From NCBI GenBank assembly GCA_028280065.1, contig JANQMN010000104.1, positions 1 through 64,000 on the forward strand: a stretch of 64,000 bases of DNA, read 5' to 3'. The stretch's first letter is position 1, and each line of letters begins with the position of its first letter. The stretch comes from Hahella sp. (lineage in GTDB: Bacteria > Pseudomonadota > Gammaproteobacteria > Pseudomonadales > Oleiphilaceae). Positions 43,667-52,752 of the stretch are shown here, piece after piece. The position numbers were made by a program, and so were the translations under genes. The notes beneath the pieces were generated by a model. The model had not been told where the DNA came from and made no database searches. It saw nothing but the letters and a program-made list of their open reading frames with translations.

Positions 43667-45121
43667 TTAGGTTCCGCAAAATGTTTGATAAACCCGCTCG
43701 CTGGGCGCAGGGGGCGCTTGGTACTGGGCAAATTGCGGATCGTCATCATAGGGTGCAGCCAACGCCGCCAATAATTGATGAAAAGGCCGAAGATCACCGG
43801 CTTCCGATGCTGCTTTAAGCGCTTCTTCCACTTGATGGTTGCGGGGAATGATGGCCGGATTTTGGCGTTGCATCAAGCCCAATGAAGCCTCCTGTGATTC
43901 TGCATTGCGTTCCAGCCGCTGTTGCCAGCGTGCGTGCCAAGCCTGAAAATCTGCCGAATCAAATGCGGTTTCACCACGGCGCCGAACAGTGATTAGCTGC
44001 CTGAAAGTATTGGTGAAATCGAGTTCGCTTTGACGCATCCAATCCAGAAAGTCGGAAATCAAGGCGGCATCCTCTTGTTCCGCACCGAACAGTCCCAGCT
44101 TGCCGCGCATCATCTGTAGCCATTGGGATTCATAACGATCCTTAAAGGAATGGAGCAAAGCTTCTGCCTTTTCTATGGCAATTTTCGTGTTACTGTCGAT
44201 TAGCGGAATCAGCGTTTCCGCAAATCGCGCCAGATTCCATTGGGCTATCGCCGGCTGGTTTTGATAGGCATATCGGCCATAGTGATCAATGGAGCTGAAA
44301 ACCGTCTCCGGATTATAAGTATCCATGAAGGCACAAGGACCGTAGTCAATGGTCTCGCCGGAAAGGGCCATATTATCGGTATTCATGACTCCATGAATAA
44401 ATCCGACCCGCATCCAATGGACGATTAACTCCACTTGCCTTTCCATAACCGCATCGAGTAGCGCCAGCGGTTTGTTTTGCGCCGCTGCAAGTTCGGGAAA
44501 GTGGCGTTCGATCGTGTAGTTCATAAGAGACTCTGTTAGAACCGGATCATCCTGCAAGGCGGCAAACTGAAAGGTGCCGACCCGGACATGTGACTTTGCA
44601 ACACGGGTAAGTATCGCGCCGGGCAATACGGATTCGCGATAGACCGGTTCCCCGGTTGTGACTACCGCAAGACTGCGGGTAGTCGGAATATTTAAGGCAT
44701 GCATTGCCTCGCTGATCACAAACTCGCGAAGCATGGGGCCTAAGGCTGCACGCCCGTCGCCGTTGCGGGAATAGGGCGTCGGCCCGGAGCCTTTGAATTG
44801 AACATCAAACCGCTCCTGATTCTCGGCTAGGTGTTCGCCCAATACCACCGCCCTGCCGTCACCCAGCATGGTAAAGTGGCCGAACTGATGGCCCGCATAA
44901 GCCTGCGCCAGTGGTTCAGCGTCTTCCGGTAAATGATTTCCGGAAAAAAGGTCTGCCAATTGCTGTTCGGAATAGTCAGAAAAATCCAGGTTCAAATTTT
45001 CCGCCAGGTTCTTATTCAGAATGACGAGTACCGGTTCTTTCACCGCAACGGGTGGAATCCGTGTAAAAAACGGCGCGGGTAATTTGAAGTAAGTATTGTC
45101 AAATCGAAAAGTGGCAGACAT
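43667..45121 (-). CDS. selO: SelO/YdiU pseudokinase-like protein AMPylase
   Basis: A 484-residue protein matching YdiU/SelO end to end: AQAYAGHQFGHFTMLGDGRAVVLGE, DVQFKGSGPTPYSRNGDGRAALGPMLREFVISEAMHALNIPTTRSLAVV, GFIHGVMNTDNMALSGETIDYGPCAFMD and PAIIPRNHQVEEAL. SelO transfers AMP to proteins during redox stress and uses an inverted ATP orientation. The C-terminus ends YQTFCGT, with the Cys where some family members have selenocysteine. It lies upstream of the GST gene, fitting a redox theme. Confidence 0.93.
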   Translation of the reverse strand: MSATFRFDNTYFKLPAPFFTRIPPVAVKEPVLVILNKNLAENLNLDFSDYSEQQLADLFSGNHLPEDAEPLAQAYAGHQFGHFTMLGDGRAVVLGEHLAENQERFDVQFKGSGPTPYSRNGDGRAALGPMLREFVISEAMHALNIPTTRSLAVVTTGEPVYRESVLPGAILTRVAKSHVRVGTFQFAALQDDPVLTESLMNYTIERHFPELAAAQNKPLALLDAVMERQVELIVHWMRVGFIHGVMNTDNMALSGETIDYGPCAFMDTYNPETVFSSIDHYGRYAYQNQPAIAQWNLARFAETLIPLIDSNTKIAIEKAEALLHSFKDRYESQWLQMMRGKLGLFGAEQEDAALISDFLDWMRQSELDFTNTFRQLITVRRRGETAFDSADFQAWHARWQQRLERNAESQEASLGLMQRQNPAIIPRNHQVEEALKAASEAGDLRPFHQLLAALAAPYDDDPQFAQYQAPPAPSERVYQTFCGT

Positions 45122-45348
45122 CTGATTAGTCTCGTGGATTTCTCAATCGCTATCAAGTCGATATCAATTCATGCGTTGATTCACCGGGTGAGTTGGTTGA
45201 AACCGAACCGGAAATTGACGGGGGTCCAACCTGGAAGTTTCACTTCCCCTACTTTAATACCTTGTTCCGAGCAGGCCCAAGTATTCCTGATATATTTTGC
45301 AACGACGCTTGGACACTCTATCTAAACAAATAGCTACGGGATAGTCGT

Positions 45349-47757
45349 ATGTTCGGTTTTCTCAAATTGTCGGACCCAGCAGTCATTACGCGAGGCCTTG
45401 GCTACCTCACCGGTTACAGCAAACTCACTGGCAATAAGAACGCACTCGCCGGGCAAGCTGGTTCTGCTAGCGCTGACCAACAGGCAAAGGAACTGATGCG
45501 TGAGACGTTCTTTCAGTATCCCCAGGATTTGCAAAAAATTCTGCAGATTCATTTCGATCGTGCTATCAAAACCTGGCGGGACAATGCCAAACGCAATTTC
45601 GAGCAAATGGAGAATATAGGGAAGAGCTTATTTTCCGGTCGTGCACCCCAGGCGAGCTTGGGATATGCCATTGATGCCGGTCAGCGTGCGGTGCTGTTCG
45701 CCGACGCATTGCGCCGACGGGGAAATTATTTCGTAGAGCACGAAGAGGGCTCGGATAAAACGGTTCTCAGTTGGCCGCATGAAACTATCGTTGAAGGCAC
45801 GAAACTTCGTAGACCGGTAAATTATTCGCTGGTGCAGATCATTCCTCCCGCTGAAGTACCGACAAGAGAAGAAGGGCGACCTTACATCATTATCGACCCC
45901 CGGGCAGGTCATGGTTCCGGCATCGGTGGCTTTAAGGATGAAAGTGAAGTTGGCGCGGCAATTTATCAAGGAAATCCGGTCTACTTCGTGACCTTTACCC
46001 GATTACCGCAACCCGGGCAGACCTTAGCCGATGTCTGTGCTGCTGAAGCGGAGTTCGCCAGGGTAGTGCGGCGGCGTCACCCGAGTTCTCCACGTCCTAT
46101 CATCGTCGGCAATTGCCAAGGTGGCTGGGCCGCGATGTTTTTGGTGGCGACCAATCCGGATATAACCGGTCCCGTGGTGGCCAACGGTGCGCCGCTGTCC
46201 TACTGGGCAGGGCAGAAGGGCGATGATCCTATGCGCTATATGGGAGGTTTGACCGGCGGCGCTGTCACACCCAAGCTACTTGCTGATTTGGGTAACGGAT
46301 TGTTCGATGGCGCGCATCTGGTTTTCAACTTTGAACGGTTAAGCCCGGCCGATACCTGGTGGAGCAAGTATTATCATTTGTGGGATAACATAGACTCGGA
46401 AGTAGAGCGCTTTGTCGGCTTTGAACGCTGGTGGAGCAGTTTCTATTACATGACCGACAAGGAAATAAACTGGATTATCGAGAACCTGTTTGTCGGTAAC
46501 ACACTCGCCCACGGAAAAGCCAACCTGGATGCACGCACCCACCTGGATCTGCGAAACATCAACTCTCCCATCATTGTTTTTGCTTCCCATGGCGACAACA
46601 TCACACCCCCGCAACAAGCCCTTGGGTGGATTGATGATATTTATAGCAACGTGGATGAAATCAAAGTCAGGGGACAGCGCATCGTCTATACCTTGCATGA
46701 TCAGGTTGGGCACCTCGGTATTTTTGTGTCTTCCTCCGTGGCCAATAAGGAACACAAAGCCATCGTATCCACGCTTGAAGTCATTGAGGCACTTCCACCT
46801 GGCCTCTATGAAATGGTGATTACCGAAGCAACGGGCGAGGGGATCAACAAACATTTTAAGGTCGCCTTTCAGGAACGCTCGATTACGCAGATGATGGCGC
46901 AATGCGGAGGCGACGATTCCGATCTTCCTTTTGCCACTATTGCCCGAATTTCACAGTTGAACTCCGAGCTATACGAATTTTCCTTGGGACCACTGATTCG
47001 CGCGACCAGCAATGCTCTTTACGCTGAACTTCTCTCTCAAGCCAATCCCATGCGGTTGCAACGTCGCTTGCAGAGCGATAAGAACCCGCTCATGAAACCC
47101 ATACCGAAGTGGGCAGATTGGGTAAGAAACCATCGGCAAGCAGCAGCGGCTGAAAACCCTTTCCGGCAAATGGAGCGATTCGCGGCTGGACTGGTCACGC
47201 AGGCGTTGCAGGGAATTCGAGCAGCACAAGACCTTTTAGTTGAGTTGAACTTTCATTTACTCTGGGCTTCTCCAATGATTTCAGCTATCGGCAAACCCAT
47301 TGCCGAACGCATCAGCGAGGCCCCGAAAGAAGAGCTGACAGCCTTGGCAAGCGTGCAGGATGCCTTGGATCGCTTAGAAGAAGGCGACTATCCTGAAGGG
47401 CTGGTGAGAATGCTGATTTTACTTGCGCAATCGCGAGGCGAAGTGCGCCGGTCCCGACTTGAAAAAGCCAATGAACTTCTCGAATCCGTGGAACCTTTTG
47501 CCAGCATGCGGCTGAAGCACCGAACAAGGCTGATTCATCGACAGTCACTGATTGTCGCCTTTGCCGGTGAAGATGCGTTACTCAGCCTGCCGAAACTGAT
47601 TACCGACGAAAAGCAACGAAAACAGGCCTTGGCTATCTGTCTTCAAGTCGCAGGTCCTGAAGAGGAAATGCACAGTGCGACGGTTGCAATGATGGGAAGA
47701 CTTGCCGAGGTACTGGAAGTTTCAAGTGTTTTGAAGGAGGAAGGGTTGACTGTCTAG
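45349..47757 (+). CDS. DUF3141 protein, PHA-synthase-like alpha/beta hydrolase
   Basis: An 802-residue protein. Residues about 155-480 hold an alpha/beta-hydrolase fold in the style of PhaC synthases: YIIIDPRAGHGSGIGGFK, VIFRRRHPSSPRPIIVGNCQGGWAAMF (first part diverged) and VFASHGDNITPPQQALGWI. The nucleophile elbow has Cys256 (GNCQGGW), as in PHA synthases. The last 300 residues are helical and DUF3141-specific. Its position alone does not identify a substrate. PhaC-type polymer synthesis is possible, but the family may instead hydrolyse acyl esters. Its stop meets the broken nucleotidyltransferase gene on the other strand. Confidence 0.83.
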   Translation: MFGFLKLSDPAVITRGLGYLTGYSKLTGNKNALAGQAGSASADQQAKELMRETFFQYPQDLQKILQIHFDRAIKTWRDNAKRNFEQMENIGKSLFSGRAPQASLGYAIDAGQRAVLFADALRRRGNYFVEHEEGSDKTVLSWPHETIVEGTKLRRPVNYSLVQIIPPAEVPTREEGRPYIIIDPRAGHGSGIGGFKDESEVGAAIYQGNPVYFVTFTRLPQPGQTLADVCAAEAEFARVVRRRHPSSPRPIIVGNCQGGWAAMFLVATNPDITGPVVANGAPLSYWAGQKGDDPMRYMGGLTGGAVTPKLLADLGNGLFDGAHLVFNFERLSPADTWWSKYYHLWDNIDSEVERFVGFERWWSSFYYMTDKEINWIIENLFVGNTLAHGKANLDARTHLDLRNINSPIIVFASHGDNITPPQQALGWIDDIYSNVDEIKVRGQRIVYTLHDQVGHLGIFVSSSVANKEHKAIVSTLEVIEALPPGLYEMVITEATGEGINKHFKVAFQERSITQMMAQCGGDDSDLPFATIARISQLNSELYEFSLGPLIRATSNALYAELLSQANPMRLQRRLQSDKNPLMKPIPKWADWVRNHRQAAAAENPFRQMERFAAGLVTQALQGIRAAQDLLVELNFHLLWASPMISAIGKPIAERISEAPKEELTALASVQDALDRLEEGDYPEGLVRMLILLAQSRGEVRRSRLEKANELLESVEPFASMRLKHRTRLIHRQSLIVAFAGEDALLSLPKLITDEKQRKQALAICLQVAGPEEEMHSATVAMMGRLAEVLEVSSVLKEEGLTV

Positions 47758-48139
47758 GTGACCAAGGGTGGTAATCGGGGGGATTAAGGCTAATGCGCGC
47801 TTCCGCCACAATTTCAAACTTGATTGGCGTTTGGTCGGCAACAACTAGAAATCGTATACCGTATTGATCAGCTTTAAGGTCACGCGGGAGTTCTAAGTGA
47901 TTAGTGTCGGAGAAGAAAATTTGGGGTTTGAAACTTGCGTTGGCGACGATTTTTCTAAGACGCCTATAACCGGTGCCTATTGGGCAAATAAAATCTACAT
48001 CCTTGCTCCAACGATGTTCGTTATTCAAAAGAGCTATCAGAGTCCCGCCGCCAAAGTAGGCTCCAACTTCTTTAAATATATCAGCGTTTAAGGAGTTTAA
48101 TAAAAGATGTATTTTTTTATGATGGTGATGGTCAAACAC
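47633..48139 (-). pseudogene. Truncated AbiEii-type nucleotidyltransferase
   Basis: GTG 48137-48139 overlaps the stop of the upstream small gene. It starts FDHHHHKKIHLLLNSLN and carries the nucleotidyltransferase signature YFGGGTLIALLNNEHRWSKDVDFICP plus GYRRLRKIV and DQYGIRFLVVADQTPIKFEIVAEARISL. After ARISL (about 47790) the sequence no longer resembles the family. It reads through the 3' end of the DUF3141 gene on the opposite strand to a chance stop at 47633. The C-terminal part of the family, with its DR-x-D motifs, is missing. The gene was probably cut by a deletion or rearrangement, leaving an inactive toxin-like protein. Confidence 0.72.
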
Positions 48140-48362
48140 TAACTTGCAGCCAAGATCCTTTAGCTTTAGCCAAATTAGCAATATATTGTTTTTCCTGAGG
48201 ATTAATATCTGCTAGAACACCCTTATAGCCCCAACCACGTTCGTATCGATCAAGTATCTCATCTTGGCTCAATACGCTTACATCGCGCAGGTCCCAGCAA
48301 ACGGCCTCAAGAAAAGGTAGCTTTTCCGGTTTTTGCAATGTTTGTTTGGCTTGTGTGTTCAC
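48132..48362 (-). CDS. Small partner of the truncated nucleotidyltransferase (antitoxin-like)
   Basis: A 76-residue protein (MNTQAKQTLQKPEKLPFLEAVCWDLRDVSVLSQDEILDRYERGWGYKGVLADINPQEKQYIANLAKAKGSWLQVSV). Its stop overlaps the GTG of the nucleotidyltransferase frame by several bases, as in two-gene toxin-antitoxin operons. I know of no family for it. In AbiE-type pairs the first gene is the antitoxin, but those are normally DNA-binding, and no HTH is evident here. The function rests on position. Confidence 0.6.
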   Translation of the reverse strand: MNTQAKQTLQKPEKLPFLEAVCWDLRDVSVLSQDEILDRYERGWGYKGVLADINPQEKQYIANLAKAKGSWLQVSV

Positions 48363-48557
48363 GGCTAAACCATTGATTTAAAAATTTTTTCTTCGCATTG
48401 AAGGATGCGCATTTTACAAGCAAAAACGTATCCTGCTATGCGAGCAAAGCCAAGACTAAGCCTTTTGGCACTATAGCCTATTTTGCGAAGTCGGGCTACC
48501 ACCGCCATATTTTGAAGGTGCAGTTATGCTGAATACCAACTTCACAGCATAGTAGTA

Positions 48558-48779
48558 GTGTCACCAAGATTTCTTGACAAGGGTCGGGCAAAATATGAAC
48601 TAAACTATCATGTCGCAAAGGAAATCGAAGGAGAAAAGGTCATCCTTCGCATATGGTATAGAGTGACTAAGCAACAAACTATAGAATATAGCCCACTGCT
48701 TGCAGACAAGTTGGCTTTGTCATCTGAAACAATGGCTATTGATGAAATTGCCAACAAAACTATGTCGAGTACTGGTTAG
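48558..48779 (+). CDS. Possible small protein or gene fragment
   Basis: A 73-codon frame with a GTG start and no strong ribosome site (MSPRFLDKGRAKYELNYHVAKEIEGEKVILRIWYRV...). It lies in an A+T-rich stretch between the truncated nucleotidyltransferase unit and the GNAT gene. It may be a fragment of a larger accessory gene. No family is recognised. Confidence 0.35.
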   Translation: MSPRFLDKGRAKYELNYHVAKEIEGEKVILRIWYRVTKQQTIEYSPLLADKLALSSETMAIDEIANKTMSSTG

Positions 48780-48872
48780 GTAATTGGACAAAATAATACT
48801 GCACAATAAAAGTAAAACGTCGCTTTGTTGCACTTTTCTTTATCTGAGGCGTAAGCGTTTTGTTGAGAAGCT

Positions 48873-49385
48873 ATGACAATAAATATCAGAGAAGCCACAA
48901 ATCAAGATTGGAAGGCAATTTGGCCTATCTTCTACGAGATAGTTTCCGCCGGTGAAACCTATGGCTTTGCGACAGGCACCAGTAAAGAACAAGCCGAAAA
49001 GATCTGGCTTGAAGCGCCTCGTAAAACGTTTGTCTGCGAAGACGATAAGCAGATTCTCGGTACTTATTATTTAAAAACCAATCAGGCTGGCCCAGGCAGC
49101 CATGTCTGCAATTGTGGCTACATGGTTTCTTCCAACGCGAGAGGCAAGGGGCTCGCAACATCCATGTGCGAGCATTCTCAACAGATAGCGATTGGACTAG
49201 GCTATAAAGCCATGCAGTTCAATTTTGTAGCCTCTAGTAATGAGGGTGCTGTTCGACTTTGGAGTAAGCTTGGTTTCGATACGGTTGGCCGCTTGCCAAA
49301 AGCATTTAAGCACCCCATTAAGGGCTACGTCGATGCCATGGTAATGTTCAAATGGTTGGCGATATCAAAATCACTGGCATCGTGA
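48873..49385 (+). CDS. GNAT-family N-acetyltransferase
   Basis: A 170-residue GNAT protein: NIREATNQDWKAIWPIFYEIVSAGETYGFATG, KQILGTYYLK, the acetyl-CoA site CNCGYMVSSNARGKGLATSMCEHSQQIA and AVRLWSKLGFDTVGRLPKAF. It resembles phosphinothricin/methionine-sulfoximine acetyltransferase relatives, but the substrate is not fixed. Its last 61 bases overlap the end of the convergent YghU gene. Confidence 0.87.
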   Translation: MTINIREATNQDWKAIWPIFYEIVSAGETYGFATGTSKEQAEKIWLEAPRKTFVCEDDKQILGTYYLKTNQAGPGSHVCNCGYMVSSNARGKGLATSMCEHSQQIAIGLGYKAMQFNFVASSNEGAVRLWSKLGFDTVGRLPKAFKHPIKGYVDAMVMFKWLAISKSLAS

Positions 49386-50203
49386 CGTTCGTGCAGTTGT
49401 TCCTCTTCCGGTCCCCAGAACTTGTTGACTCTGCGACCGCGTTTTACCGCCGGTCTGGCGGCAATGGATTCAGCCCACCGGACAACGTTGGAATAGGATT
49501 TGACGTTGAGGAACTCTGCCGCATCGTATTGTCCTTCTAATACCAGACCACCATACCAAGGCCAGATGGCGATATCGGCGATAGAATATTCCTGACCGGC
49601 CACGTAGGGTTGGTTTGCCATTTGCTTGTCCAGAACATCAAGCTGCCGTTTCACTTCCATAGTGAAGCGATCAATAGGGTACTGCATTTTATACGGCGCA
49701 TAGGCATAGAAATGTCCGAATCCTCCACCGAGATAGGGCGCTGAGCCCATCTGCCAGAACAACCAATTCATGGTCTCGGTGCGTTCTGCCAAGGTTCCCG
49801 GTATAAATCGGTTAAATTTCTCCGCCAGGTATAAAAGAATCGATCCTGACTCAAAGACGCGTATCGGTTTCTCCGCCGAATGATCGACTAATGCAGGAAT
49901 CTTTGAGTTGGGATTCAACTCGACAAACCCGCTGGAGAATTGATCTCCTTCATTAATTTTAATCAGGTAGGCGTCGTATTCTGCGCCTTGTTCGCCAACT
50001 TCCAAAAGTTCTTCCAGCATGATGGTGACTTTCTGGCCATTCGGCGTACCCATGGAATAGAGTTGAAACGGGTGCTTCCCGACCGGCAGGGTTTTATCAT
50101 GGGTCGCTCCGGCTGTTGGGCGGTTGAGCTTTGCCCAAGTACCGCCGTTTTCTTCCTTCCACTCCCAAACCTTTGGTGGCTGGTACTCTTCACTGTCTGA
50201 CAT
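49325..50203 (-). CDS. yghU: YghU-like glutathione transferase
   Basis: A 292-residue GST of the YghU/Nu class: VWEWKEENGGTWAKLNRPTAGATHDKTLPVGKHPFQLYSMGTPNGQKVTIMLEELLE, ELNPNSKIPALVDHS, VFESGSILLYLAEKF and SIADIAIWPWYG. Family members use two glutathione molecules and show disulfide-bond reductase activity toward peroxides and disulfides. It lies 30 bases after the SDR gene on the same strand, so the pair is an operon under the divergent TetR regulator. Confidence 0.93.
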   Translation of the reverse strand: MSDSEEYQPPKVWEWKEENGGTWAKLNRPTAGATHDKTLPVGKHPFQLYSMGTPNGQKVTIMLEELLEVGEQGAEYDAYLIKINEGDQFSSGFVELNPNSKIPALVDHSAEKPIRVFESGSILLYLAEKFNRFIPGTLAERTETMNWLFWQMGSAPYLGGGFGHFYAYAPYKMQYPIDRFTMEVKRQLDVLDKQMANQPYVAGQEYSIADIAIWPWYGGLVLEGQYDAAEFLNVKSYSNVVRWAESIAARPAVKRGRRVNKFWGPEEEQLHERHDASDFDIANHLNITMAST

Positions 50204-50233
50204 TTCTAGTTACCCTTGAGATGCTTGCAATTA

Positions 50234-50971
50234 TTACTCTGATAAATTTGCCGTGATGATGGCATCCGAATAGCTTTGATAAGCTGCCTGGAATTGTTTC
50301 GCCATGGTATCCGGGAATAAATGGAAATCACCGTTTTCCAGGGATGATACGATACCTTCAGCCACGGTTGAAACGGAATCGGCAACTTCAAATCCTGCCT
50401 TGTTAGCCATATCTGTCGCGATTGGGCCGGGATGCACGCTGAGGACCTGGATGCCCTTGGGTGCGAAGCTGTCACGCAATCCCTGGGTAATCGAGTAAGC
50501 TGCCGCCTTGGAAGCGGAATAGGTAGTAAAGTCGGTGAAATTTTTAATCGAAGCAACAGAATTTAACTGGACAAATGCTCCTTGACCTTTCTCCTCCAGT
50601 ATTGGCGCAAATGCCTTGGCCACTCTGATAAGGCCATAGACATTGACGTTGAGTTCCTTATCGAGAGCCTCTTCGGCATGGTCTGATAACGGTCCGGCGA
50701 CCTCTAAGATACCGGCATTGTTAACGACAATATCCACATCTTTGGCATTTTCGGCCAATGCGGCAATAGAGTCAGTTTTGCTGACATCAGCCTGCAGGGT
50801 AACGACCTTATCGCCATATTTTTCAGCCAGTTCCGTTGTTGATTCGGGATTGCGAACGGCCAGATAGACTTTTTTAGCGCCATGCGCCAGGAAGGATTCG
50901 ACGATTGCGCGGCCGATACCGCGGTTTGCTCCTGTAACCAGTGCGACTTTGTTTTGAATGGCTTGACTCAT
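50234..50971 (-). CDS. Short-chain dehydrogenase/reductase
   Basis: A 245-residue SDR: cofactor loop VALVTGANRGIGRAIVESF, VNNAGIL, the catalytic Ser in LNSVASI and YSASKAA. It probably reduces an aldehyde or ketone with NAD(P)H. It is first in a two-gene unit with yghU and divergent from a TetR gene. Palindromic operators between them suggest induction by an electrophile sensed by TetR, which would fit a detoxification role. Confidence 0.92.
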   Translation of the reverse strand: MSQAIQNKVALVTGANRGIGRAIVESFLAHGAKKVYLAVRNPESTTELAEKYGDKVVTLQADVSKTDSIAALAENAKDVDIVVNNAGILEVAGPLSDHAEEALDKELNVNVYGLIRVAKAFAPILEEKGQGAFVQLNSVASIKNFTDFTTYSASKAAAYSITQGLRDSFAPKGIQVLSVHPGPIATDMANKAGFEVADSVSTVAEGIVSSLENGDFHLFPDTMAKQFQAAYQSYSDAIITANLSE

Positions 50972-51042
50972 GATTATTCTCCGTTTGATTTGGTTTTTTG
51001 CAAGTTAGGTGTATCTGAAAACTATTTGTTTCTGAAACATAC

Positions 51043-51058
51043 TGTACCGTTCGGTACA
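51043..51058. promoter_or_regulatory. Palindromic TetR operator 1
   Basis: TGTACCGTTCGGTACA is a perfect 16-bp palindrome in the SDR/tetR divergent gap. It lies 72 bases upstream of the SDR start and just left of a TATAAT box (51064-51069). The shared half-site with operator 2 marks it as a TetR-type binding site. Confidence 0.8.
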
Positions 51059-51070
51059 TTTGCTATAATA

Positions 51071-51086
51071 TTTACCGATCGGTACA
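51071..51086. promoter_or_regulatory. Palindromic TetR operator 2
   Basis: TTTACCGATCGGTACA is the same palindrome with one outer mismatch, centred 28 bp from operator 1. A partial half-site (TGTACCGACAGGT) is seen again at 51151. Together with operator 1 it flanks the -10-like TATAAT, so binding should repress the divergent promoters. Confidence 0.78.
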
Positions 51087-51198
51087 ATATAGTCAACCTG
51101 TTTTTAAAAAACTTTTTTGAATAATCTTATTCTCACCAAATAGTTTTTGATGTACCGACAGGTCTTTTATAGCGGATCAATACGAGTAGTAACGAAAA

Positions 51199-51804
51199 AT
51201 GGCCGGTGGTAGAAAGTTAGCATTTTGTAAAGAGCAAGCATTAGATGCGGCAATGCAGGTTTTTTGGAAGAAGGGCTTCCATGGCGCGTCGCTAGCGGAT
51301 TTAACGGAAGGCATGGGGATAAACAAACCCAGTATGTATGCAACATTCGGCAACAAGGAAGAATTGTTTGTCCAGGCGACTGAGTACTATATGGAGAAGT
51401 TCGGCAAATCCCATACGCAGTATTTGCATGAACTGGACAAGCCGTTAAAAGAGCGCTTGCAAAACTACCTGATGTCTGTGATAGCCGGGCAGTGTAACGA
51501 GAAGCTTCCCAAAGGCTGCTATATCTCGCTCTGTGTTGCAGAAGCTGCCGGCGAGGAAATGCCGGAAAGCGCTTTGGAGACAGTTTCCCGTGTCAGCCTT
51601 TACACCCTAAGTATATTAACCCAGCTATTTGCCGAGGATTCCGAAGCAAGGGATCTTGGTTTGGATAACAACGCGGAGGAGAAAGCGCTGTTTCTGGTCG
51701 CCGTATTGAACGGTACAGCGGTGATGGCCAGAGCTGGAAAGAATCAGCAGGATCTGTCACAGTTGGTCAGTTATGCTTTAGCGGGAGTAGACCTGGCTGA
51801 TTGA
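51199..51804 (+). CDS. TetR/AcrR-family repressor
   Basis: A 201-residue TetR protein: HTH in KEQALDAAMQVFWKKGFHGASLADLTEGMGINKPSMYATFGNKEELF (about 10-55), then a ligand-binding helical domain. The C-terminal motif CYISLCVAEAAGEEMPESAL is typical of a TetR subgroup that controls SDR/GST genes. It is divergent from the SDR-yghU unit and likely represses itself and that operon through the two palindromes between them. Confidence 0.92.
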   Translation: MAGGRKLAFCKEQALDAAMQVFWKKGFHGASLADLTEGMGINKPSMYATFGNKEELFVQATEYYMEKFGKSHTQYLHELDKPLKERLQNYLMSVIAGQCNEKLPKGCYISLCVAEAAGEEMPESALETVSRVSLYTLSILTQLFAEDSEARDLGLDNNAEEKALFLVAVLNGTAVMARAGKNQQDLSQLVSYALAGVDLAD

Positions 51805-51852
51805 GATGGTCATACCAATTTGCTTCGTCAGATAAATGAAGCTACCTGTCAA

Positions 51853-52752
51853 TTAGCTTTTTTCCGGCAAATCCAAGCGGATGACCGTCCTCTCCTGCAG
51901 ATTCAGGGCCTCATATAATTCGCCCCAATGCTTTTGCTGCAAGCGTTGCATCAATCCGCTGCGGGCGGCTTCACGCAGGGCTTTTTCCAATAGCGGTTTA
52001 TATTCCGCATAAGGCCTTGAAAGGTAGAACCGGAAATCCCGGTCATATACCAGGAGTAGATGCGGATCAATAGCGAGTTCCGGGCGGGTCATGGATTCCG
52101 TTAGAATTTCGTTTATCCCCCGAGGGAAGTAATCAATCCGCCGGTTGCCCGCATATAACATGTCGTAAATTCGCTGCCAGTCGCCATCAATGGGCGTCAC
52201 GGCTAGGCTGTTCGATTCCCAAACTTGAACATCAAACCAGTTGAGTCCAAGACCCGCTTTTGCGCCTACCGCTTGAAGCTGCTCTAAACTTCGTACATCA
52301 CTGAACAAATGGATCTTTTCCGGAGCCAGGAAAGCAATCCTTTTGCCGATCAAGCCATTGGTCAGGTCTATCTCCACCGGAGTAAACTGGTTGTCTCGTT
52401 TCGCTGACCGTACGAAAGGGCGCAGGGCGGTCAAACCGTATTTCATATTGTATTCCATGCGGGGCTGGGTCACGATTGCATGGGTATCCAGAATCAAATG
52501 CACGCCTATCTGCGCGGTCGATAGTTCCAGTAGGTCGGCATAGTATCCAAACTGCTCCCCGTTAATGTAATCGATTGGCAATACTATTGTTTCACTAATA
52601 GCCGGGGTCTCAGTAATGGCCGGCTTCGAATCGTCGGCTAACGTGGAATGAGGCGCAACGAACAGGGCTAGCAAGGTAGCAAAGCAAAGGAAAGAGAGTA
52701 CTTTTCCAAACTTGGTGAGATGGAAACAAGAACCCGGGGCTAGTGCGCGCAT
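51853..52752 (-). CDS. Diverged periplasmic solute-binding-like protein
   Basis: A 299-residue exported protein with an unusually long N-terminus; the hydrophobic core is at VLSFLCFATLLALFVAPHSTLA. The rest has the SBP_bac_3 layout: GYYADLLELSTAQIGVHLILD, DLTNGLIGKRIAFLAPEKIHLFSDVRSLEQL, DGDWQRIYDMLYAGNRRIDYFPRGINEI and FRFYLSRPYAEYKPLLEKALREAARSGLMQRL. It is distantly like the tandem pair at 30-32 kb. No transporter genes are adjacent. It may be a sensor or a remnant. Confidence 0.75.
   Translation of the reverse strand: MRALAPGSCFHLTKFGKVLSFLCFATLLALFVAPHSTLADDSKPAITETPAISETIVLPIDYINGEQFGYYADLLELSTAQIGVHLILDTHAIVTQPRMEYNMKYGLTALRPFVRSAKRDNQFTPVEIDLTNGLIGKRIAFLAPEKIHLFSDVRSLEQLQAVGAKAGLGLNWFDVQVWESNSLAVTPIDGDWQRIYDMLYAGNRRIDYFPRGINEILTESMTRPELAIDPHLLLVYDRDFRFYLSRPYAEYKPLLEKALREAARSGLMQRLQQKHWGELYEALNLQERTVIRLDLPEKS

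Noticed and set aside
46339-46902. 187-codon minus-strand frame inside the DUF3141 gene
   Set aside because: Antisense to a strongly supported gene, with no start site or family.
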